Assembly (NCBI RefSeq): GCF_018918345.1
Contig: NZ_JAHLQI010000005.1
Coordinates: 62,001 to 126,000, forward strand
DNA: 64,000 bases
Direction of reading: 5' to 3'
Source of the DNA: Butyricicoccus intestinisimiae
GTDB lineage: Bacteria; Bacillota; Clostridia; Oscillospirales; Butyricicoccaceae
Within the stretch, counting starts at the first letter, position 1. Each line of letters begins with the position of its first letter. The notes under the pieces were generated by a model. It made no database searches. It saw only the letters and a list, made by a program, of their open reading frames with translations, and had not been told where the DNA came from. Below are positions 59,301 to 64,000 of the stretch, in pieces. Position numbers and translations under genes: made by a program.

Positions 59301-60268
59301 CCGTCAACAAGGACGCTGCGATGGAGCAGGGACTGACGGTGGCGCAGGTTTATCAGGCGCTTGCAGACAAGCTGACCACAGAAGTAAATTCCACGACCTT
59401 GACCGTCGGCACGGAAGATTTGCCGGTTGTCGTCAAAAAGCCGTCTAGCATCACTACGGATGATTTGATGAAGCAGACCATTACCTCGACGGATCAACAG
59501 ACCGGTGAGAGCAAGGAAGTCAAGCTGGACACCATCGCCTCTCAGACGGATGGGCAGGCACCGTCAGCCATTCGGCGCAACAACAATGAGCGAACCATGT
59601 CGGTCACAGCGGCTGTTGATGACGATCACAATATCACGCTGGTCAGCCAAGAAGTACAGAAGATTCTGGACGCCTATCCGATGCCGGACGGCATGCATGC
59701 GGAAATTACCGGCGAGATGGAGAACATCACGGATTCGATGCAGGATCTGGGACTCATGCTGCTGCTTGCGATTGTCTTTATCTATCTGATTATGGTGGCA
59801 CAGTTCCAGAGCCTACTGGGACCGTTCATCGTCATGTTCACGCTGCCGCTGGCGTGCACCGGCGGCCTGCTGGGTCTGCTTTTTGCACGGCAGGAGCTGT
59901 CTATTATCGCCATGCTCGGCTTTGTCCTGCTGGCAGGTGTCGTTGTCAACAACGGCATTGTGTTTGTCAGCTGTGTCAATGAACTGCGGCTGGACGGCAT
60001 GCCTAAGCGCGAAGCACTGATGGAGGCCGGAAAAATGCGCATGCGCCCGATTTTGATGACAGCACTCACAACGGTACTCTCGATGTCCACGATGGCAATG
60101 GGCATCGGAAGCGGTGCGGAAATGGGACAGGCGATGGCGATTGTCGTCATTGGAGGTCTGAGCTACGCGACGGTCTTGACGCTGGTGATTGTGCCCATCA
60201 TGTACGATCTGTTCAACCGGAAAAAGACACTGAAGCGTATAGATGTGGGGGAAGATGATGCAGAGTAA
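56318..60268 (+). CDS. RND-type efflux transporter permease with extended coiled-coil loop
   Basis: 1316 residues of the HAE1/AcrB type: a first membrane helix at 10-30, RND motifs in the middle (GLALGVGMLVDNSIVVIENI) and a second set at the C-terminus (MLGFVLLAGVVVNNGIVFVS, AGKMRMRPILMTAL). The extracytoplasmic loop before the second helix is about 280 residues longer than in AcrB and contains two long Gln/Ala-rich coiled-coil segments (about 203-265 and 415-490). No membrane fusion or outer membrane protein is encoded nearby, in line with a Gram-positive cell envelope. Likely exports lipophilic compounds or cell-envelope components. It is controlled by the operator and TetR gene beside it. 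Confidence 0.94.
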   Translation: MPTISVKKPFTVLVGIILVLVLGVVAFTKMTTDLLPNMDLPYMVVYATDPGASPESVEGEVTKPLESALGSTTGLKNITSTSNENVGIVVLEFEQGTDMNAVSIEMSNTIDQIKGSLPENSGTPVMMQITPDMLPVLVASVDVDGKDAKEVSQYVDDELLPAFERLDGVASVSTTGLITPEVQVVLDQSKIDAVNDRVLAAVDQNLADAKKQLDDSQSQLDDAKAQLSAGKSKLDSSADEASKQLAQASAQVDAATAQLQALLSQETTLKANQAAYQAEQKALQQYADMNDSVNMLAVMVVAYDFTGTVPEINGVPSMEDLAAMAQNSAKMLEALKDPATYIGSMSDENYAKAMQAVQDMMQKIAPEQDLSQMLSLSRADFVKLVQTTAYAAQRVQEITASLNDVNTQLAAAEAMKPQLQQALDEANAAYEKVEAGKMNATLNIAEGATEISVGKASLENAQKQLDSAVDEFEKSRDQAYKSADISGIITADMISKILIAENFEMPAGYISDSNDNSYVLKVGEKYDSLDDLSNMVLFHMDTGDIGDIHLSDVAEVKYADQNADTSYAKVNGNDAVVLSFSKQSTASTSEVSDAIREKIDEFQQNNSKLHITSLMDQGDYIHLIVSSVLSNLIYGGLLAVLVLIVFLRDIRPTVIIAFSIPLSVLFAVVLMYFSNMTLNIISLSGLALGVGMLVDNSIVVIENIYRLRNLGVPAAKAAVQGAAQMSGAIFASTLTTVCVFLPIVFTQGITKQLFADMGLTIAYSLSASFIVALTVVPAMSATLMKKEKVVTHARFDGFLRGYEKVLRWCLSHRAVTLLAVTALLVVSVAATVAKGMIFIPSMSSEQMSATMTMPAGSDDTETRAMADQAMKIMRRVDGVKTVGAMTGGSDMTSMMSTNANSVSFYLILDKGADNEAIADEIAKKTKKLDCEMNVSASNMDLGSYMGSGVQVDIYGNDLDQLQTVSADIAEKLKKVDGLKDISDGNEDPDREKVITVNKDAAMEQGLTVAQVYQALADKLTTEVNSTTLTVGTEDLPVVVKKPSSITTDDLMKQTITSTDQQTGESKEVKLDTIASQTDGQAPSAIRRNNNERTMSVTAAVDDDHNITLVSQEVQKILDAYPMPDGMHAEITGEMENITDSMQDLGLMLLLAIVFIYLIMVAQFQSLLGPFIVMFTLPLACTGGLLGLLFARQELSIIAMLGFVLLAGVVVNNGIVFVSCVNELRLDGMPKREALMEAGKMRMRPILMTALTTVLSMSTMAMGIGSGAEMGQAMAIVVIGGLSYATVLTLVIVPIMYDLFNRKKTLKRIDVGEDDAE

Positions 60269-60872
60269 AACCTATTCGCCCAAGGAGATCGCGGCATTTC
60301 GCGGTCTCCTGCAGCTGGCGGCGGGCGGAAATTGCTTCTCCAATATCAAGGTGCAGGACATTGCGACAGCGGCAGGCATAGGGAAAGGAACGTTATATGA
60401 GTATTTTTCCTCGAAAGAAGATATTCTGAGTTGTACCATGCTATACACGCTGCAGCAGTTTGCCGATTGGATGGAGCAGCAAATAACGCGGGATGTATCC
60501 CTGCACGCCGTGCTTGCGCGCTTTCTCGATGCGCTGGAGCAGGAACGCTTTTTGCCGTTTCGCGCGTTGCCGGTGCTGGGAACCTTTCTCTCGTATGAAC
60601 AGCGCGCCCAGCTCGGCATGCGCAATCGGGAGCAGGCGCAGGCAATCATTGACCGTATGCGCGGCTATGAGCGGCACGTGTTCGCCAACAGCCGGAAAAA
60701 CGGAGAAATTGATTCGGCACTCAGCGACCGTTTTTGCGAGTATGCGATTTTGTCGGCGCTCGGCGGATACGTCAGCATGTTGGAAAAACGGGTGTGCTGT
60801 CGGGAAGAAATTTCGTTGGACAGTTGTAAAGATATGGCGCAGCAGTTGATTTTTCGGTCACTACGTCCGTAA
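60258..60872 (+). CDS. TetR/AcrR family repressor of the RND operon
   Basis: 204 residues with the TetR helix-turn-helix (CFSNIKVQDIATAAGIGKGT, LYEYFSSKEDILSCTML) and a helical ligand domain. It overlaps the end of the RND gene by 11 bases, so both are cotranslated. The palindrome at 56277-56290 upstream of the operon is the natural binding site, giving autorepression relieved by a pump substrate. Start choice (ATG 60258 with GGGGGA 5 bases before) is uncertain by one to five codons. Confidence 0.92.
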   Translation: MQSKTYSPKEIAAFRGLLQLAAGGNCFSNIKVQDIATAAGIGKGTLYEYFSSKEDILSCTMLYTLQQFADWMEQQITRDVSLHAVLARFLDALEQERFLPFRALPVLGTFLSYEQRAQLGMRNREQAQAIIDRMRGYERHVFANSRKNGEIDSALSDRFCEYAILSALGGYVSMLEKRVCCREEISLDSCKDMAQQLIFRSLRP

Positions 60873-60947
60873 ACAAACAGTAGAATTTATATTGTATTTG
60901 TGGTATAATATAAAAATAAAAGTCTTGTCAAAAGAGGGAGAATACAC

Positions 60948-61817
60948 ATGAGAACGGATAAAATTGCATTGCTGACGGATTCCTGTGCGGATATTCCGGT
61001 GGAGGTTGCAAGAAAAAATCATATTTACGTTGTTCCGTTTACGATTACATTTGAAGAGGGTTCGTATCAGGACGGCGTGGATATTTTTCCGGACGATGTG
61101 TATCGCCGCCAGCCCAATGAGGTGATAAAAACCTCTCTGCCGTCCGGCGCAGTCATCGAGGACACCCTGCACAAAATCAAAGAGGACGGCTACGAAAAAG
61201 TCATTGCCATTATGCTGTCCAGCGGCTTGAGCGGCGGCTATCAGATTGTGCGCATGCTGGGAGAGGAAGAGGAAGCGCTGGAGGTTGCGGTATTTGATTC
61301 GATGAGCGGCAGCTTGGGCGAAGGCGCTATGGTTCTGACGGTTGCCCGTTGGATTGAAGAGGGCAGAACGTGGGAAACTATGCTGGCATGCATCCCGCGC
61401 ATGATGAAGCAGGTGTATCCGTATTTTTCTGTTGATACGCTGGAATATCTCAAGCGCGGCGGACGCATTGGAAAAATTACGGCAATGGCGGGTACGGCGC
61501 TCGGCATCAAGCCGATTCTTGCGTTTGATCCGGTGTCCGGTGAATTGACGAGCACACACAAAGTGCGCGGCAGACAGGCGGCCATGAAAAAACTGGTGCA
61601 GGTTGTCGTGTCCAAGCTGGAGCCCAACAAGCGCTACAACATCATGTGGGCACACGGCGGTACACCGGAGGAAGGCGCACGGATTGCCGAGATGCTGCGC
61701 GAAGCGGCACCGAATTTCCAGCAGGAATTTTCCGGACAGATTGACTGTACGCTGGCTTCGTATGTCGGCCCGCGGCTCATTGGCGCCGCCGTGCAGGTGC
61801 TGGATGATGATATGTAA
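60948..61817 (+). CDS. DegV family fatty-acid-binding protein
   Basis: 289 residues of the DegV fold: LLTDSCADIPVEVARKNHIY, the binding residues TSLPSGAVIED and IMLSSGLSGGYQ, and GRIGKITAMAGTALGIKPIL. DegV/FakB proteins bind a fatty acid and present it to the FakA kinase; no fakA is nearby. The gap upstream contains TGGTATAAT, an extended -10. ATG with AGAGGGAG. Single-gene unit ending in a terminator. Confidence 0.92.
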   Translation: MRTDKIALLTDSCADIPVEVARKNHIYVVPFTITFEEGSYQDGVDIFPDDVYRRQPNEVIKTSLPSGAVIEDTLHKIKEDGYEKVIAIMLSSGLSGGYQIVRMLGEEEEALEVAVFDSMSGSLGEGAMVLTVARWIEEGRTWETMLACIPRMMKQVYPYFSVDTLEYLKRGGRIGKITAMAGTALGIKPILAFDPVSGELTSTHKVRGRQAAMKKLVQVVVSKLEPNKRYNIMWAHGGTPEEGARIAEMLREAAPNFQQEFSGQIDCTLASYVGPRLIGAAVQVLDDDM

Positions 61818-61824
61818 GACAAAC

Positions 61825-61860
61825 GCAAACCGGTGAGAGGAAACTTTCACCGGTTTTGTT
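61825..61860 (+). terminator. Terminator after degV
   Basis: CAAACCGGTGA and TCACCGGTTTTG pair around a ten-base loop and are followed by a short T-rich run. Confidence 0.8.
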
Positions 61861-61875
61861 ATCTGTGTGCAGCAA

Positions 61876-61904
61876 TTGCAAATAGATGCAATTCAGGGTA
61901 TGAT
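61876..61904 (+). promoter_or_regulatory. Promoter of sbcDC
   Basis: TTGCAA, 17-bp spacer, TATGAT, 28 bp before the sbcD start codon. Confidence 0.6.
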
Positions 61905-61932
61905 AGAGGCAGAGAACAGGAAGGAGAACACG

Positions 61933-63105
61933 ATGAAGTTTTTACATCTCGGAGACCTGCATCTCGGCAAGCGCGTATACGGCTATTCTATGCTGGATGA
62001 CCAGCGGTTTGCGCTGGAGCAGGTGGTTCGCATGGCAGCACAGAATCGGGTAGATGCGGTGGTGATTGCGGGAGATATTTACGATAAGACGGTTCCGCCT
62101 GGTGAAGCCGTTTCGCTGTTTGACTGGTTTTTCACGCAGCTGTGTGAACGAAATATCACGGTTTTGGCGGTGAGCGGCAATCACGATTCCGGTGAACGCT
62201 TGGACTTTGGCAAGACGCTGCTGTCCCAGCAGGGCATGCACCTGATTGGCACGTTTGACGGAACGGTTGCATCCGTCACGCTGGCAGACCGCGAACAGTG
62301 CCGCGTGCAGTTTCATCTGTTGCCTTGGCTGCGTCCGATGGAATGGCGCGAGACGATGCAGCTGGAGCAGAGCACCCAGCAGTGTGTGATGGAGGCGGCG
62401 CTGGCGCGGACGCAATGGGAGCATGGCGCACGGCATGTGCTGGTTGCACACACGTTTGTGACGGTTGGCGGCGCGATGCCGGAGCAGTCGGACTCGGAGA
62501 TTGTTCCGGTCGGCGGCATCGATGCGGTGGATGCAGCGCTGTTTGACGCGTATGATTATGTGGCGCTGGGGCATATTCACCGCCCGCAGCGATTGGGACG
62601 TGACAGCGTGCGGTATTGCGGCTCGCTACTCAAATATTCGTTTTCTGAGGCGCGATATCCGAAATCCGTCCCGCTTGTGACGATAAGAGAGTGTGGAGAA
62701 CCGGATATTACGCTGCTGCCGCTGACACCCAGACGGGACTTGAGAGAAGTGCGCGGCAAGCTGTGCGACGTGACTTCGGAGCTGGTGCAGCGGGCGGGAG
62801 ATACGAATGATTATCTGCGTGTGATTTTGACGGATGATGAGGAGCTATATGACCCGCAGGCGGCACTGCGCGCAGTATATCCCAATCTCATGCGGCTGGA
62901 TTTTGACAACATTCGCACGCAAACCGCCGATGCCGAAGGGCTGCAGCGCGAGGAAGCTGCTCAGCAGCTGACGCCGGTGCAATTGTTCGAGCAGTTTTTT
63001 GCGGAGCAAAATGGAAAGCAAATGACTGACTGGCAAAAGCAGCAGCTTGCGCGCATTGGCAGAGAAATGGAGGACAGCGATGAAGCCGATTCATGTAACG
63101 GTTAG
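61933..63105 (+). CDS. sbcD: DNA repair exonuclease SbcD
   Basis: Mn2+-dependent Mre11-type nuclease subunit of SbcCD, which removes hairpins and protein-blocked ends at double-strand breaks. Phosphoesterase motifs are in order: GDLHLGKRVYG, GDIYDKT, GNHDSGERL, HVLVAHTFV and GHIHRPQ. 390 residues with a C-terminal capping domain. The ATG at 61933 has AAGGAG. It overlaps the sbcC start by 26 bases, as usual for this pair. Confidence 0.96.
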   Translation: MKFLHLGDLHLGKRVYGYSMLDDQRFALEQVVRMAAQNRVDAVVIAGDIYDKTVPPGEAVSLFDWFFTQLCERNITVLAVSGNHDSGERLDFGKTLLSQQGMHLIGTFDGTVASVTLADREQCRVQFHLLPWLRPMEWRETMQLEQSTQQCVMEAALARTQWEHGARHVLVAHTFVTVGGAMPEQSDSEIVPVGGIDAVDAALFDAYDYVALGHIHRPQRLGRDSVRYCGSLLKYSFSEARYPKSVPLVTIRECGEPDITLLPLTPRRDLREVRGKLCDVTSELVQRAGDTNDYLRVILTDDEELYDPQAALRAVYPNLMRLDFDNIRTQTADAEGLQREEAAQQLTPVQLFEQFFAEQNGKQMTDWQKQQLARIGREMEDSDEADSCNG

Positions 63106-64000
63106 TGCGTTTGGACCGTATTCCGGCACCATGACGTTGGATATGCAGGACTTCGGCGGCAGCGGATTGTTTCTCATCACCGGTGACACCGGTGCGGGAA
63201 AGACGAGCATTTTTGATGCGATTTGCTTTGCGCTGTTTGGCGAGGTCAGCGGTTCACAGCGCGGTGCCGATCAACTGCGGTCGGATTTTGCACCGCCGAC
63301 GGCGGATACCTATGTAAAATTTACGTTTTCACACGGTGGAGAGATCTATCAAGTTCATCGGACACCAAAATACGAGCGGCCAAAAAAACGCGGTACAGGC
63401 ACGGTCACCCAGCAGCCCAATGCGGTGCTGACCAATCCGGACGGTTCGACGATCGCAGGCGCAACCGCTGTGACCGAAGCGGTGCAAAACTTGCTCGGCG
63501 TGGACTGCCGTTCGTTTAAGCAGATTTCCATGATTGCGCAGGGAGAATTTATGAAGCTGCTCACGGCGGACAGCCAGTCCCGCGCCAAGATTATCCGCAA
63601 TGTCTTTCATACCGAAGCGCTGGTTTCGCTGCAAAAACGCATCAAGGCGGAGTATCTCGCTTGGAACCGCAAGTGCGAGGATGCCAGCCGGTCGGTATCG
63701 CAGTACGCAGAAGGCTTTCAGCTGGAACAAATGCCGGAAACACAAGATTTTTCCGAACTTTTAACACGGGTGCGCGAACAAAATCGCGATGACGAGCAGA
63801 CTGGCAGGCAGTTGGAGCAGCAGCTTGTGCAGCTGCGCACGGCGCGAACCGTTGCAATTGAAGCGGTGGTCAAGGCGGAGGCTCAGCAGCAGGCGCGGGA
63901 TAAATGGAACGCAGCCAGACAGCAATTGCAGCAGCTGGAGGCGCAGCGGCCTGCGATGCAGGCGCAAGCGCAGCGATTGGAGCAGGCGCGCCGCGCAAGA
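63080..64000 (+). CDS. sbcC: DNA repair ATPase SbcC, 3' end outside window
   Basis: Rad50-like SMC-type ATPase that partners SbcD. The ATG at 63080 (GGAGG 5 bases before) lies inside the sbcD 3' end in another frame. The N-terminus MKPIHVTVSAFGPYSG, Walker A GDTGAGKTS and the Q-loop region ISMIAQGEFMKLL are typical. From about residue 210 a Gln- and Arg-rich coiled coil begins and runs to the window edge. 307 residues are visible; the complete protein would be about 1000, with a zinc hook and Walker B beyond the window. Confidence 0.95.
   Translation, partial: MKPIHVTVSAFGPYSGTMTLDMQDFGGSGLFLITGDTGAGKTSIFDAICFALFGEVSGSQRGADQLRSDFAPPTADTYVKFTFSHGGEIYQVHRTPKYERPKKRGTGTVTQQPNAVLTNPDGSTIAGATAVTEAVQNLLGVDCRSFKQISMIAQGEFMKLLTADSQSRAKIIRNVFHTEALVSLQKRIKAEYLAWNRKCEDASRSVSQYAEGFQLEQMPETQDFSELLTRVREQNRDDEQTGRQLEQQLVQLRTARTVAIEAVVKAEAQQQARDKWNAARQQLQQLEAQRPAMQAQAQRLEQARRAR

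Overview
The window reads as chromosome of an anaerobic, spore-forming member of the Clostridia. The evidence is a Spo0A response regulator, an [FeFe] hydrogenase with the maturase HydG, a flavin reductase-rubredoxin fusion, and consensus sigma-A promoters (TTGACA-17-TATAAT types) with strong Gram-positive ribosome binding sites. The moderately GC-rich coding style and the gene set would fit the Oscillospirales (Butyricicoccus/Agathobaculum-like bacteria), but that placement is inference. No rRNA, tRNA, CRISPR array, prophage or transposase gene was found.

Layout. 1-5200: end of a division cluster (ftsQ, ftsZ), then a CorA-type transporter, a small unknown gene and a MATE exporter. 5400-10100: a protein kinase fused to leucine-rich repeats, a thioesterase and glycogen branching enzyme. 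10200-16000: alanine/glycine symporter with a terminator-like leader, truA, a FadR-type regulator followed by ilvC with two matching operator dyads, and a ClC-type channel. 16000-16450: a gene-free stretch with a promoter and nested inverted repeats. 16450-24200: a sugar kinase with its AraC regulator, two more MATE exporters, a metallo-hydrolase and an MFS permease. 24250-30830: [FeFe] hydrogenase with a GltD-like partner, hydG, a TM1266-type regulator behind a structured terminator leader, and spo0A. 31140-39100: putP, a TetR gene, hisB, pdxST with divergent pdxR, and pepD. 39140-44260: tex, and an MmeI-like restriction-modification gene bounded by a perfect 41-bp direct repeat that duplicates a promoter. 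44370-56140: purine nucleoside phosphorylase, small unknown genes, an SGNH hydrolase, an AI-2E family permease, an RpiR regulator divergent from a sugar symporter/phosphatase pair, two tandem MgtC genes, an ECF sigma/anti-sigma pair, the rubredoxin fusion and an acetyltransferase. 56240-64000: an RND pump with TetR operator and regulator, degV, and sbcD with the start of sbcC.

How the genes work together. Several small regulatory circuits are legible from sequence: the FadR-type regulator with ilvC, PdxR with pdxST, TetR with the RND pump, RpiR with the GPH symporter, AraC with the sugar kinase, and ECF sigma with its DUF4179 partner. The hydrogenase, its redox partner and HydG form a hydrogen-metabolism block next to spo0A. 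The most unusual items are the promoter-duplicating 41-bp repeat around the restriction-modification gene, the structured leader before the TM1266-hydG pair, the hairpin leader of the alanine symporter, and the gene-free structured region near 16.2 kb.
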